Positions 26,070-36,203 are shown, counted from the stretch's first letter. The stretch is 64,000 nt of DNA from B18-G4 sp032250805 (GCA_032250805.1 JAVVEM010000002.1:1-64000); one strand, 5' to 3'. A program made the numbers and translations. The notes: generated by a model from the letters alone, not told the origin.

Positions 26070-29000
26070 ATGGCTAAAGAAAAAAAATTTATCACCTGTG
26101 ATGGAAATTATGCAGCAGCACATGTTGCATACATGTTCAGTGAGGTAGCCTGCATCTATCCGATCACGCCCTCATCAACCATGGCCGAATATATTGATGA
26201 ATGGGCTTCGCATGGAAGAAAAAATATTTTCGGCGAAACGGTTATGGTTGAGGAAATGCAGTCGGAAGCCGGCGCTGCCGGCGCACTACATGGTTCTCTT
26301 CAGGCCGGGGCCCTGGCTTCTACCTTTACTGCCTCGCAGGGGCTTTTGCTGATGATCCCCAATATGTACAAGATGGCCGGAGAATTGTTACCGGCTGTAT
26401 TTCATGTCAGTGCAAGAAGTATTGCAGCACATGCCCTGTCCATTTTCGGAGATCACAGCGATGTTATGGCCACAAGGCAAACAGGATTCGCCATGATCGC
26501 CACCGGAAGCATACAGGAGATCATGGACCTGGGTGGCATTGCACACCTGGCAGCCATTAAATCAAAAATACCTTTCCTGCATTTCTTTGATGGTTTCCGC
26601 AGCTCGCACGAGATCCAGAAAGTGGAATATTTTGAAAATGAAGATATGGCCAAACTGGTCGACTTTGAGAAACTGCAGGAATTCCGCGATAATGCACTTA
26701 ACCCCGAACACCCGGTAACCCGCGGAACTGCCCAGAACCCTGACATCTTTTTCCAGGCCAAGGAAGCAGTTTCACGTTTTTATGATCCTATTCCCGAAAT
26801 CGTTGAGGAGTATATGAAGGCGATCAGCAAGATGACGGGCCGCGAATATCATCCTTTCACCTATTATGGTGCAAAGGATGCCGAAAACATCATAGTGGCC
26901 ATGGGCTCGGTTACTTCTACCATAAAAGAGGTGATCGACTATAAATTGGCAAATGGCGAAAAAGTTGGCCTTATCAGTGTTCATCTCTACAGGCCTTTTT
27001 CCGAAAAGTATTTCATGAAAGTGCTTCCCGATACCGTGAAGCGCATCGCCGTGCTCGACCGCACAAAAGAACCCGGAGCAAACGGCGATCCGTTATACCT
27101 CGATATCCGCGACCTGTTCTATGAAAAAGAAAATGCACCGGTTATTGTTGGTGGCCGCTACGGGCTCAGCTCGAAAGATACTACTCCCGCAATGATGATA
27201 TCGGTATACGACAACCTCGAACAGGCTGTTCCGATGAACCAGTTCACTGTGGGTATTGTTGATGATGTGAAATATACTTCACTCCCGCTACTGCCCAATG
27301 TGCTCACTGCCCCCAAAGGAACCTACGAAGCAAAATTCTACGGGCTGGGATCAGATGGTACGGTAGGAGCCAATAAAAACTCCATTAAGATCATCGGAGA
27401 TACTACCGATAAGTTCGTGCAGGCATATTTTGCCTACGATTCAAAAAAATCAGGGGGTATCACTACCTCGCACCTGCGTTTCGGCGACAGCCCCATACAA
27501 TCGACTTACCTGGTAAACACACCCGATTTTGTTGCCTGCCATGTGCCATCATACCTGGATAAGTACGACATGCTCAAAGGGCTTAAAAAAGGAGGCACGT
27601 TCCTGCTCAACAGTATATGGGATGAGGAAGAAACCAAAAACAAACTGCCCGGCAGCATGAAAAAATTCATGGCAGAAAACGACATTAAATTCTTTATCAT
27701 AAATGCAACCAGTATCGCAGCCGAAATCGGCCTTGGTTCACGCACAAACACCATTATGCAGTCGGCGTTCTTCAAGATCGCTGAGGTGATCCCTTACGAA
27801 CTGGCGGTTGAACAGATGAAAAAAGCCATCAGGAAATCGTTTGGCAATAAAGGTGAAGATATCGTTAACATGAACAACGCCGCGGTTGACAAGGGCGGAC
27901 AGGTTACAGAAATAAAAGTTCCGGAGGAATGGAAAACCATCAAACTTTCTGATAAAAAAGCAAAGATTGAGGGTCCTGATTTTATAGCCGGTGTTTGCCA
28001 TCCGATCAACAGTCTTGAAGGCGATGATTTGCCTGTAAGCGCATTTCTGAACCGCGAAGACGGCACTTTCCCGGCCGGCACAACGGCCTACGAAAAGCGC
28101 GGCATTGCTGTTGATGTACCCGAGTGGCTGCCCGAAAACTGTATTCAGTGCAACCAGTGCTCGTACGTTTGTCCGCATGCCGCCATCAGGCCTTTCCTGA
28201 TCAACGAAAAGGAAATGAAAGAACTGCCTGAAGGCACAACAACGATCACAGCGAAGGGAAAAGGTTTTGAAGGACATGAATTCAGGATACAGGTAAGCGT
28301 GCTCGACTGTACGGGCTGCGGCAACTGTGCCGATGTTTGTCCTGCCAAAGAAAAAGCTCTTATCATGAAACCGCTCGGCACGCAACTCGAAGAAGTTGCA
28401 CGCTGGGAGCACATGGACGGAAAAGTAGGCTATAAAGAAAATCTTGTTGAAAAAGACAAGACCTTTAAGAACAGCCAGTTTGCACAACCATTATTTGAGT
28501 TTTCAGGTGCATGCGCCGGTTGTGGCGAAACACCCTATGTAAAAACAATCACACAATTATACGGCGAGAGGATGATGGTGGCAAATGCCACAGGATGCTC
28601 ATCCATCTACGGTGGGTCAGCGCCATCAACACCGTATTGCAAGCACAAGGAATCAGGCCATGGGCCTGCTTGGGCAAACTCTCTTTTCGAAGACAATGCC
28701 GAATATGGGTTTGGTATGGCTGTCGGGGTTCGCAAGCTTCGTGAACGTATCGCCGACAGGCTCACAAAACTCATGCCCGAAGCCGATGATAAGATGAAGG
28801 AAGCGATAAGCGAATGGATAGAAGGAAAAGACGATGCCAAAGCTTCAAAAATGGCTTCTGCCAAACTCCTTCCCTTACTCGAAAAAAGCAAGAGCCCCAT
28901 CGCCAAAGAACTCTTAAGCCTTGAACAGTATTTTGTAAAAAAATCTGTATGGGTATTCGGTGGCGACGGATGGGCATATGATATCGGATATGGCGGCCTT

Positions 29001-29609
29001 GATCACGTTATTGCCAGTGGTGAGGATATCAACATCCTGGTTATGGATACCGAGGTATATTCAAATACCGGCGGACAGTCATCAAAGGCCACACCGGTAG
29101 GTGCAGTGGCCAAATTTGCTGCATCAGGCAAGAAGATCCGTAAAAAAGACCTGGGCATGATGGCCATGACATATGGATATGTATATGTTGCACAGGTAGC
29201 TATGGGTGCAAGCCAGTCGCAATTTTTCAAAGCACTTAAAGAAGCTGAAGCCTACCCCGGACCATCGCTCATCATCGCATATTCGCCATGTATCAATCAC
29301 GGTCTCCGCAGAGGAATGGGACAATCACAGCAGGAAATGAAACATGCCGTTGAATCAGGCTACTGGCAGATGTACCGTTTTAATCCAATGCTTGAGGAAG
29401 AAGGCAAGAACCCATTTGTTCTCGATTCAAAAGAGCCGGATTGGAAGCTGTTTAACGATTTCATCAATGGCGAGGTAAGGTATACTTCATTGAAACAAGC
29501 ATTCCCCGACGAAGCTGCCAGGTTGCAGATCCTTGCCGAAAAGAATGCCAAATGGCGCTACAACAGTTATAGGCGCCTTGCCGAAATGAACTATTCAGAT
29601 AATGAATAA
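26070..29609 (+). CDS. nifJ: Pyruvate:ferredoxin (flavodoxin) oxidoreductase
   Basis: A 1179-residue single-chain enzyme that converts pyruvate and CoA to acetyl-CoA and CO2 while reducing ferredoxin or flavodoxin. Order: pyrimidine-TPP domain (YPITPSSTMAEYIDEW), transketolase-like domain, gamma domain (near HLRFGDSPIQSTYLV), a two-cluster ferredoxin domain (CIQCNQCSYVCP at about residue 691; CTGCGNCADVCP at about 747), then the C-terminal TPP-binding domain with proximal cluster cysteines (CAGCGETPY, GDGWAYDIGYGGLDHV). Length and all motifs are normal. It has its own promoter and terminator. Together with iorAB this points to ferredoxin-based anaerobic 2-oxoacid oxidation. Confidence 0.98.
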   Translation: MAKEKKFITCDGNYAAAHVAYMFSEVACIYPITPSSTMAEYIDEWASHGRKNIFGETVMVEEMQSEAGAAGALHGSLQAGALASTFTASQGLLLMIPNMYKMAGELLPAVFHVSARSIAAHALSIFGDHSDVMATRQTGFAMIATGSIQEIMDLGGIAHLAAIKSKIPFLHFFDGFRSSHEIQKVEYFENEDMAKLVDFEKLQEFRDNALNPEHPVTRGTAQNPDIFFQAKEAVSRFYDPIPEIVEEYMKAISKMTGREYHPFTYYGAKDAENIIVAMGSVTSTIKEVIDYKLANGEKVGLISVHLYRPFSEKYFMKVLPDTVKRIAVLDRTKEPGANGDPLYLDIRDLFYEKENAPVIVGGRYGLSSKDTTPAMMISVYDNLEQAVPMNQFTVGIVDDVKYTSLPLLPNVLTAPKGTYEAKFYGLGSDGTVGANKNSIKIIGDTTDKFVQAYFAYDSKKSGGITTSHLRFGDSPIQSTYLVNTPDFVACHVPSYLDKYDMLKGLKKGGTFLLNSIWDEEETKNKLPGSMKKFMAENDIKFFIINATSIAAEIGLGSRTNTIMQSAFFKIAEVIPYELAVEQMKKAIRKSFGNKGEDIVNMNNAAVDKGGQVTEIKVPEEWKTIKLSDKKAKIEGPDFIAGVCHPINSLEGDDLPVSAFLNREDGTFPAGTTAYEKRGIAVDVPEWLPENCIQCNQCSYVCPHAAIRPFLINEKEMKELPEGTTTITAKGKGFEGHEFRIQVSVLDCTGCGNCADVCPAKEKALIMKPLGTQLEEVARWEHMDGKVGYKENLVEKDKTFKNSQFAQPLFEFSGACAGCGETPYVKTITQLYGERMMVANATGCSSIYGGSAPSTPYCKHKESGHGPAWANSLFEDNAEYGFGMAVGVRKLRERIADRLTKLMPEADDKMKEAISEWIEGKDDAKASKMASAKLLPLLEKSKSPIAKELLSLEQYFVKKSVWVFGGDGWAYDIGYGGLDHVIASGEDINILVMDTEVYSNTGGQSSKATPVGAVAKFAASGKKIRKKDLGMMAMTYGYVYVAQVAMGASQSQFFKALKEAEAYPGPSLIIAYSPCINHGLRRGMGQSQQEMKHAVESGYWQMYRFNPMLEEEGKNPFVLDSKEPDWKLFNDFINGEVRYTSLKQAFPDEAARLQILAEKNAKWRYNSYRRLAEMNYSDNE

Positions 29610-29632
29610 TTTAGATTGCACCAATGTTTAAC

Positions 29633-29668
29633 AAAAAACCGGGCCAGTAAACTGATCCGGTTTTTTTT
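29633..29668. terminator. Bidirectional terminator between nifJ and sppA
   Basis: AAAAAACCGG and CCGGTTTTTTTT flank a 14-base loop. T or A runs on both sides let it end both the nifJ and the sppA transcripts. Confidence 0.85.
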
Positions 29669-29687
29669 ATTGCTTATATGAATGGCC

Positions 29688-31445
29688 CTATTCTATCGAC
29701 AGGCTGACGGGCAACCTGGCCTGTATGCCATTCATTTCCATGGCCGACCGGGCCTTTACATAATCTTTATAAAAAACACCAAGTTCAGCCTTTAACAATG
29801 CCGAATAGGTTCCTGCACTAAGCTCTTCGATCAGTTGCTCAAGGGGATCCTTTTGCACAGGCAGTTCGAGCAGCCTGTATTCTTCGAGCCCTGCTATTTC
29901 GGAGGCAACATCAATGGCATCATACAAGCCCCCGAAGTCGTCGATCAAGCCCAGGCGTTTTGCATCAATGCCACTCCACACCCTTCCTTCGCCGATCTCA
30001 TCAACCGCTTCACGGCTCATGTTTCTATTTTCCGAAACGCGGCCGAGAAACAGATCATAAACATTTTCTATCTTATGCTCCAACACTTTGCGTTCGTAGT
30101 CTGTAAGCGGCCGTAGCACCGACGGGAAGCCGGCATTTTCGTTGGTTTTCACGTGGTCATATGAAATTCCGAGTTTATTCTCCATAAAACCGCCTATATT
30201 GGGGATTACCCCAAAAACGCCAATCGAACCGGTAAGACTGGTCGGGTAGGCAATGATTTTGTCGGAAGCACATGCGATCCAGTATCCCCCCGATGCTGCC
30301 ACATCACCCATGGAAACAATAACAGGCTTCTCGTCTTGCAGCAGGCTCATCTCGCGCCATATCACATCCGAAGCCAGTGCATCACCCCCGGGTGAATTTA
30401 TACGAAAAACCACTGCTTTTACATTTTCATCCTTGCGTGCTTTGGAAATTGTTTCTGCCAGACGATCAGAACCAACCGTCATATCATTGCCCTGTCCGCC
30501 ACCAATCTGGCCTGTTGCATAAATAACTGCAATCCGGTCTTTGGTAACAGGAAAAGTTTTGATCACCCTGTCGTACTGGCTTAATGAAACAAAGTTTATA
30601 TCTTCGAAATCAAGTAGCATTTGCTTGCTGATCACCTCCCTGAACTCATCGCGGTGCTTTGTGGCATCGATCAGGCCGTACGACAATGCTCCCTCAGCAT
30701 CATAAGCACTTAGTTCGTTGGCAATTACATTAAGTTGCGCTGAACTCAGCCCCCGGCTTTCGGCAATATCGTCAAGCATCGACGACCATATTCCCTGAAT
30801 AAATGCTGAATACTGCTCCCGGTTTTCAGGACTCATTTCTTTCTGGATCAATGGTTCTACAGCACTTTTAAACTTCCCATACCTGACAACCTGCATATCC
30901 ATATCCAACTTGTCGAACATACCTTTCAGAAACATGAGCTCAGCGTTCAGGCCTTTGAAGTCGACAAAACCCTGTGGATGGATATAAAACTCATCTGCCA
31001 CCGAACCCAGGTAGTAGGCCGACTGGGTCATATACTCCCCGTAACACAGAATAAATTTGCCTCCTTCCTTGAAATTCAGCAATGCATCCCTGATCTCGCC
31101 CAGAGTAGCAATTCCGGATGGAACCATGTTCAGGTTGAGCACGATCCCTTCGATGTTTTCATCGTCTGCGGCATGATTGATATTTTTAACAATATCGTTC
31201 AGGCCCAGCACCCGTTTGAACGTTCCGCTATAAATATTTCCAAAAATCCCTTCTTTGGATGTTCGCTCCGGAATGGGATCCTTGAAATCTATACGGATAA
31301 TGGTGTTTTCCTTCACCACAAACTCCTTTTGCTCTGTAAAGGCCATTATTCCCATGATCAATCCGAAGGAGATAAAGAATATAATACCCATTACGATAAT
31401 GACGCCAAGCGCCGAGGCCAGCATGTACTTAAAAAAATCTTTCAT
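29688..31445 (-). CDS. sppA: Signal peptide peptidase SppA, 67K type
   Basis: A 585-residue membrane-anchored serine protease that degrades leftover signal peptides. One N-terminal helix (about residues 10-35) is followed by two tandem ClpP-like S49 domains, as in the long SppA of E. coli. The catalytic lysine is expected in the N-terminal domain motif GKFKSAVEPLIQKEMS (about residue 205), and the nucleophile serine is in VAASGGYWIACASDKI (about 390). Length agrees with the family. It faces nifJ across a shared terminator and diverges from folK. Confidence 0.95.
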   Translation of the reverse strand: MKDFFKYMLASALGVIIVMGIIFFISFGLIMGIMAFTEQKEFVVKENTIIRIDFKDPIPERTSKEGIFGNIYSGTFKRVLGLNDIVKNINHAADDENIEGIVLNLNMVPSGIATLGEIRDALLNFKEGGKFILCYGEYMTQSAYYLGSVADEFYIHPQGFVDFKGLNAELMFLKGMFDKLDMDMQVVRYGKFKSAVEPLIQKEMSPENREQYSAFIQGIWSSMLDDIAESRGLSSAQLNVIANELSAYDAEGALSYGLIDATKHRDEFREVISKQMLLDFEDINFVSLSQYDRVIKTFPVTKDRIAVIYATGQIGGGQGNDMTVGSDRLAETISKARKDENVKAVVFRINSPGGDALASDVIWREMSLLQDEKPVIVSMGDVAASGGYWIACASDKIIAYPTSLTGSIGVFGVIPNIGGFMENKLGISYDHVKTNENAGFPSVLRPLTDYERKVLEHKIENVYDLFLGRVSENRNMSREAVDEIGEGRVWSGIDAKRLGLIDDFGGLYDAIDVASEIAGLEEYRLLELPVQKDPLEQLIEELSAGTYSALLKAELGVFYKDYVKARSAMEMNGIQARLPVSLSIE

Positions 31446-31524
31446 CTTACCATATTTTAAAATTCATGTTACAAAATGAACATATAAAAGTAACGCATTC
31501 GGAGAATAATCCAAAATCTTATTG

Positions 31525-31532
31525 TAATTTTG
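31525..31532 (+). promoter_or_regulatory. -7 box of folK
   Basis: TAATTTTG matches TAnnTTTG. It overlaps the first possible ATG (31530), so translation must begin at the next ATG, 31554. Confidence 0.55.
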
Positions 31533-31553
31533 ATACTGAAAACCAACGGATTT

Positions 31554-32087
31554 ATGAGTATTGCTTATCTGCTAACAGGATCCAATCTGGGCCAAAGGCA
31601 GGAAAACCTTTGCCTGGCTGTGAGTGCCCTTAACGGCAATGCCGGAAAAGTGCAGGCCTTGTCAGCAATTTACGAATCACCTCCCTGGGGTTTCGAGCAT
31701 CCCAATGCATTCCTGAATCAGGCCATCAGGCTTGATACAACATTATCGCCACAGGAGCTTTTAAAGGTGATCCTGAGAACTGAAACCTTACTGGGCCGGC
31801 AAAGAGACCATAATGGCTACGCAGCCAGGACGATCGACATCGACATTTTATTTTACGACAACATCATACGAACAGACAAAACCCTGAGCATTCCCCATCC
31901 ACGCCTTCACGAACGGCGCTTTGCACTCACGCCCCTGGCTGATATTGCTGCAGGACTCATCCACCCTGTTATTAAAAAAACAGTGAAAGAGCTTCTCGAT
32001 TATTGCACCGACAATAGCAAAATAAGCATTTTCACAGCAGCACCTTTGGCGGCCATGCCTTTAACGGAGGACTGTAATGCGGTATAA
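31554..32087 (+). CDS. folK: 2-amino-4-hydroxy-6-hydroxymethyldihydropteridine diphosphokinase
   Basis: 177 residues from the ATG at 31554, chosen because homology starts at SIAYLLTGSNLGQRQENL and a promoter -7 box overlaps the earlier ATG. HPPK transfers pyrophosphate from ATP to the pterin in folate synthesis. Diagnostic segments: YESPPWGFEHPNAFLNQAI, the ATP-binding TIDIDILFYD and HPRLHERRFALTPL. The deoxynucleoside kinase gene overlaps its end by 11 bases, so the two are translationally coupled; both feed nucleotide or folate metabolism. Confidence 0.96.
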   Translation: MSIAYLLTGSNLGQRQENLCLAVSALNGNAGKVQALSAIYESPPWGFEHPNAFLNQAIRLDTTLSPQELLKVILRTETLLGRQRDHNGYAARTIDIDILFYDNIIRTDKTLSIPHPRLHERRFALTPLADIAAGLIHPVIKKTVKELLDYCTDNSKISIFTAAPLAAMPLTEDCNAV

Positions 32088-32709
32088 TTATATTGCCATA
32101 GAAGGGAATATCGGGGTCGGAAAGACCTGTTTGTCGAGTATGATCGCCGAAGAGTTCAATGGCAAACTCATTCTCGAGCAGTTTGAAGACAATTCATTCC
32201 TGCCAAAGTTTTACAAGGAACCCGACAAATATGCATTCCCCCTTGAGATGTCGTTCCTTGCCGAGCGTTACCAGCAACTTAAGGATCAGCTTACGAGCCA
32301 GGACCTGTTCAAAACATTCACCATTTCCGACTACCTGTTCAACAAGTCGCTTATTTTCGCCCGCAACAACCTGCAGCATGACGAATTCTCGCTTTTTTCG
32401 AAGATGTTCACCATCATCAATGAATTCCTTCCCAGGCCCGACCTGCTTCTTTATTTATACATGGACGTGCAGCGATTACAGCAAAATATCCGAAAGCGGG
32501 GCAGAACCTATGAGCAAGAAATCAAAGACAGCTACCTTGAAAATATTCAACAAGGATATTTTGATCATATCAGAAAGCTAAAGGGTATCAGGATTCTTAT
32601 TGTTGACACCAACAAAATTGACTTTGTTAACAATAAGGAGGATTATGCTGCTATCCTATCGCTTATCGACAGAGACTATCCTGAAGGGATACACCGGTTC
32701 AGCCTGTAG
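32077..32709 (+). CDS. Deoxynucleoside kinase
   Basis: A 210-residue kinase of the dGK/dAK/dCK family that phosphorylates salvaged deoxynucleosides with ATP. The P-loop GNIGVGKTCLSSMI lies at residues 9-22, and the family motifs FLAERYQQLKDQL, TISDYLFNKSLIFA (DRS-like position) and RGRTYEQEIKDSYLENIQ follow; the last carries the lid arginines. It overlaps folK by 11 bases. A hairpin terminator lies about 120 bases downstream. Which base it prefers cannot be read. Confidence 0.93.
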   Translation: MRYNYIAIEGNIGVGKTCLSSMIAEEFNGKLILEQFEDNSFLPKFYKEPDKYAFPLEMSFLAERYQQLKDQLTSQDLFKTFTISDYLFNKSLIFARNNLQHDEFSLFSKMFTIINEFLPRPDLLLYLYMDVQRLQQNIRKRGRTYEQEIKDSYLENIQQGYFDHIRKLKGIRILIVDTNKIDFVNNKEDYAAILSLIDRDYPEGIHRFSL

Positions 32710-32829
32710 GATTTATTGTCTTTACACCACATTTTCAGAAGTTTTGCCTTTAGGTCCTTTTCACTCCGTGCGAACACCCCCTTTATCGTTCACCCTTATC
32801 CGGAGCCTGCTCATTTTGGCTGATAATTA

Positions 32830-32862
32830 GAAAAGGCCATTCCCGCAAGGGAACAGCCTTTT
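32830..32862. terminator. Hairpin terminator between the dNK gene and the OmpA/TPR gene
   Basis: Nested inverted repeat: GAAAAGGC with GCCTTTTC and an inner CCC/GGG pair around GCAA. It can serve both converging transcripts. Confidence 0.7.
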
Positions 32863-32889
32863 CCAAAGATTTAGGATTATGTTTTTAAT

Positions 32890-35394
32890 CTATTGAACGA
32901 TAGCCTGGAATTCGGGTACATCGAAGTACGCAATAAATTCGCGGTCGTACTTAGCTTCGTTCTTCAATTCGGGATCCATTTCAATGGCCTTTATGAGGTT
33001 ACTGAAAACACCCTCTGCGTTGTCCTGCCTTGCAGAGGTAATGGCAAGGAGGTAATAGGTAAGGGCTTCTTCAGGGGCGCATTCGAAGGTTTTCTTCGCT
33101 GCATCGTAATCCTCATTCAGCAATTGTACAAGGCCGATATTATGATTGCACTTTTCGCCGCTCATAGCACTTTGTGCTTTATCATATTCGCCATCAAGAA
33201 TAGCCAGAACGCCAAGGTTATAAGTTACGTCTTCGCCTTTTTTCCGGGCATTGAGGAAATGTTCTTTAGCTTTATCATATTCACCCAGGTGGCATGCCAG
33301 CACACCCATATTGTTATCGATGCCGCCATACTCGTCGTTGAGTTCCTGTGCTCTGGCCAGCATTTCGCCTGCTTCTTCATACTCGCCCATTTGGATAAGT
33401 ACTTCACCGGCATTGTTATATGCCCTGAAACATTTGGGGAAATACTTGTATGTATTCCTGTAGATCGCCAGTTTGTCGGCATTATCTTCATATAAGGTTG
33501 CGGCAAACAGCAGTTCGTTCACTTTCAGTGAGTCGGGATGTGAAAGCGCATAAGCCTTGATCTGTTCGTCGGAACGTTTGGGCTCATAGCAGTTCACCGT
33601 AATCTCCGACCTTCTGAGCGGCGGAAGCAGATTTTCTTCGATCTCAGGATAGATCAGGATCATGTTTCTGATCTCTTCTTCGCGTTTCGCCTGATCGGCA
33701 GATTTGATCACGTTAAGGATGGCATCCTTATCCTGGATATCCGAACTTTTAACTGAAGCCATAAATCCGTCCCAATCAGGTCCATGCCAGGTAATGTCCC
33801 AGGTAGCATCCTCTTTAGGATTTTCCATTTTCAGGTTTGAGCCTTTCTTTTTGATGAGTTTTTTCATTTCATTCACCATATATTGATAGGCTGTATTGGC
33901 CCTGTTTTCTGACAAGTCTTTGTTGAACTGTTCTTCACCTTCGGGAGATGCCCATCCGGCAATTTCAATATCCCTGATCTTCCATCCCTGCATAAGAAAT
34001 TCGTTGACTGCAACCAATTTGGCTTTGTTCTCATCAAGTTTGTTGAGGGGCACCCTCCAGTTGAGGTTATGCCTGTTGATAAGGAAGAAAATCGTTGCAC
34101 TCTCTGATATGATCACTTCCTTTTTATAGTCGTGATAGGCAACAATCGGGAAATGGTTGTTGAGAATATATTTCGAAGTATGGATCACACCGTCGTTAAT
34201 TTTCACGTCGGGAACGATGATATAGGTTTTGCTGTTAAGCACCTCCTCTTCAGTGGGCAAAGTGCCATCTTTAGCCATATAGATTATGGGTACGAGGAAG
34301 AGTTCCGAAGCATTTAATTCGGGGCTGTAAGGGATTGTTCCGGTATAGGTTATTGTACCGCCCTCTTTATTTGGCACGAGCATTCCGTCACCGGCAACAT
34401 CCTCGCCCTTGAGGGTAAACGGTTCATAGGCCACTGCACCGCCTTCATATCTGAGTACGGGCGTTACGTACATAGCAGCACCTTTTTCGAAGTATTTGGG
34501 TGGAAAATCTCCCTGAATGGTGACCTGTACCTCATCACCATGAACCTCAAGCGGGTTAGGTGTAGACGTCCAGGTGATATCGTCGAAATTTTTCTCCATA
34601 TTCTTCAGGCCACCCTGACCGAACTTATAGGTAAGGCCAATCCCGGTATAATGCCAGAAGTCGCGTTTAACGGCTTCAACAGCATGTGCATAAGCATCCA
34701 GACCATCTGAATCGGTAAATTTCACCTGTGTCACGACATTGATGTCGAAATGATCGCTCAGGATAAAATCGAAATCAAAGCCAAGGGGGTAAACCGTAGC
34801 CATGTTGCGATCATTGATCCCTTTGCCATCGCCATTATCAAAAGGAGGGTCTTCATTCCATCCGCGCGATTCGAGCGGTGTGGCAGTAGAATGTTCGCGC
34901 AGCCTTGTGCGGTACTGTACCATACCGATCCCGCTCCATACTGTCCAGTTGAACCAGCGATCGGGGTTATAGCCAAAAGCAAGGTTTGTAAGGCTGAGGG
35001 TTAAATTGGCTCCCACGTCAAAGGCATCGCCTTTGAATGCGCGGTCGACATCTCCGTAGCGCTCACCTGAAAGGTTAACATATCCTCCGCTGGCGCGTAA
35101 ACCCAAAACAGGGTGGAACTGCCAACCGGCCCTTCCTTCAAATCCCCAGTTAAAATGTTTCCAGTCGGGAAGGATAGGTTCTGAATAAACGTCTCCGTGA
35201 AATGCTACCCCACCAAGGTTGCCTCCAATATAGCCATACCTTGAAAAGAAGGCATTGCCCTTGGTTTTTTGTTCTTTTTGAGGTTCCGCTTCATCTTCTT
35301 CGCCGGTTGCTTCCTGTGCAAAGAAAATGATTGGCATCACGGCAAAGATTAAAACTGCAAGGAGTTTTAAAATTGGGCTGTAATTTTTTTTCAT
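32890..35394 (-). CDS. OmpA-like outer membrane protein with C-terminal TPR repeats
   Basis: 834 residues. A signal peptide (residues 1-27) precedes an acidic linker and an N-terminal eight-strand OmpA-like barrel (about 45-265; GYIGGNLGGVAFHGD, AGWQFHPVLGLRASGGYV). A middle beta-rich region follows, then an OmpA-type domain around residues 445-550 (IRDIEIAGWASPEGEEQFNKDL, then SENRANTAYQYM) which usually binds peptidoglycan. The C-terminus (about 660-815) has TPR-like repeats with the A-x-N-N-x-G pattern. This plan is common in Bacteroidota and suggests an envelope-tethering protein with a protein-binding tail. It has a strong own promoter. Exact role unknown. Confidence 0.85.
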   Translation of the reverse strand: MKKNYSPILKLLAVLIFAVMPIIFFAQEATGEEDEAEPQKEQKTKGNAFFSRYGYIGGNLGGVAFHGDVYSEPILPDWKHFNWGFEGRAGWQFHPVLGLRASGGYVNLSGERYGDVDRAFKGDAFDVGANLTLSLTNLAFGYNPDRWFNWTVWSGIGMVQYRTRLREHSTATPLESRGWNEDPPFDNGDGKGINDRNMATVYPLGFDFDFILSDHFDINVVTQVKFTDSDGLDAYAHAVEAVKRDFWHYTGIGLTYKFGQGGLKNMEKNFDDITWTSTPNPLEVHGDEVQVTIQGDFPPKYFEKGAAMYVTPVLRYEGGAVAYEPFTLKGEDVAGDGMLVPNKEGGTITYTGTIPYSPELNASELFLVPIIYMAKDGTLPTEEEVLNSKTYIIVPDVKINDGVIHTSKYILNNHFPIVAYHDYKKEVIISESATIFFLINRHNLNWRVPLNKLDENKAKLVAVNEFLMQGWKIRDIEIAGWASPEGEEQFNKDLSENRANTAYQYMVNEMKKLIKKKGSNLKMENPKEDATWDITWHGPDWDGFMASVKSSDIQDKDAILNVIKSADQAKREEEIRNMILIYPEIEENLLPPLRRSEITVNCYEPKRSDEQIKAYALSHPDSLKVNELLFAATLYEDNADKLAIYRNTYKYFPKCFRAYNNAGEVLIQMGEYEEAGEMLARAQELNDEYGGIDNNMGVLACHLGEYDKAKEHFLNARKKGEDVTYNLGVLAILDGEYDKAQSAMSGEKCNHNIGLVQLLNEDYDAAKKTFECAPEEALTYYLLAITSARQDNAEGVFSNLIKAIEMDPELKNEAKYDREFIAYFDVPEFQAIVQ

Positions 35395-35436
35395 AATCCT
35401 GATCTTTAAAATTAATACTCATTCTATTATTTTACA

Positions 35437-35466
35437 CAAATATAACCCATCTTTAGCTTTATGCAA
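35437..35466 (-). promoter_or_regulatory. Promoter of the OmpA/TPR gene
   Basis: On the minus strand TTG (35466-35464) and TATATTTG (35444-35437) are 19 bases apart, the Bacteroidota -33/-7 pattern, 42 bases before the start codon. Strong expression is expected for an abundant envelope protein. Confidence 0.65.
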
Positions 35467-35669
35467 TAATCGTCATGCAAATAATTTCTGTTTATGTCAG
35501 AAAAAACGGTAACATGATTGAATATTGTAAAGCACTGATAAGTCTCATTGGCAAATATACTATAATAACCTTCATTTGTACGGCAAATATCCCGTAGTGT
35601 TACAAATATCAGCAAAATTTTTCAAAAGTTCAAATAATGGTTCATCTTTTATTAACATAATGCTGTCGA

Positions 35670-36203
35670 TTAGTCCCATTTCATATTTTTAAATAAGGTC
35701 CACAATACGATGCCGGCACTGACAGAAACATTGAGTGAGTGCTTGGTCCCCATCTGGGGGATCTCAATACATTCATCGGCCATATCAACGATTTCCTGCT
35801 GAACACCCTTAACTTCATTTCCAAATACCACAGCATATTGCTGACCGGGTTCGGGCACAAAGCGGGCAAGAGAAATACTTGCATCAGTTTGTTCAACCAC
35901 CAAAATCCTGTAATCGCGGTCTTTCAATCCGCGAACAGCATTGGCCGCATGGCCGGAATACGACCATTTTACAGATTCGGTAGCGCCAAGGGCTGTTTTC
36001 TGAATTTCCCTGTGCGGTGGTGTGGCCGTTATTCCGCACAGATAAACCGATTCAACCCTGAAAGCATCAGCGGTCCTGAATACCGAGCCCGTATTGTGCT
36101 GGCTCCTGATGTTGTCAAGCACAACAACAACAGGCATTTTTTCAGAATGTTTGTACTCATCCGTTGAGAGCCTGTTCAGCTCATCCATGCTCAGCTTTTT
36201 CAT
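35670..36203 (-). CDS. TrmH/SpoU family RNA 2'-O-methyltransferase
   Basis: 177 residues from the ATG at 36203, chosen because AAGGAGTGAAGTA directly upstream is a good ribosome-binding site; the frame extends to 36251. It is a SPOUT-class methyltransferase with the three knot motifs: VVLDNIRSQHNTGSVFRTADAF, YAVVFGNEVKGVQQEIVDMADECIEIPQMG and HSLNVSVSAGIVLW. These build the S-adenosylmethionine trefoil knot; members methylate the ribose of tRNA or rRNA. The short length with no N-terminal RNA-binding domain makes the target (tRNA position 18 or rRNA) uncertain. Confidence 0.92.
   Translation of the reverse strand: MKKLSMDELNRLSTDEYKHSEKMPVVVVLDNIRSQHNTGSVFRTADAFRVESVYLCGITATPPHREIQKTALGATESVKWSYSGHAANAVRGLKDRDYRILVVEQTDASISLARFVPEPGQQYAVVFGNEVKGVQQEIVDMADECIEIPQMGTKHSLNVSVSAGIVLWTLFKNMKWD

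Noticed and set aside
27738..28487. A 249-codon minus-strand frame
   Set aside because: Antisense to nifJ, which is complete and strongly conserved at this position.
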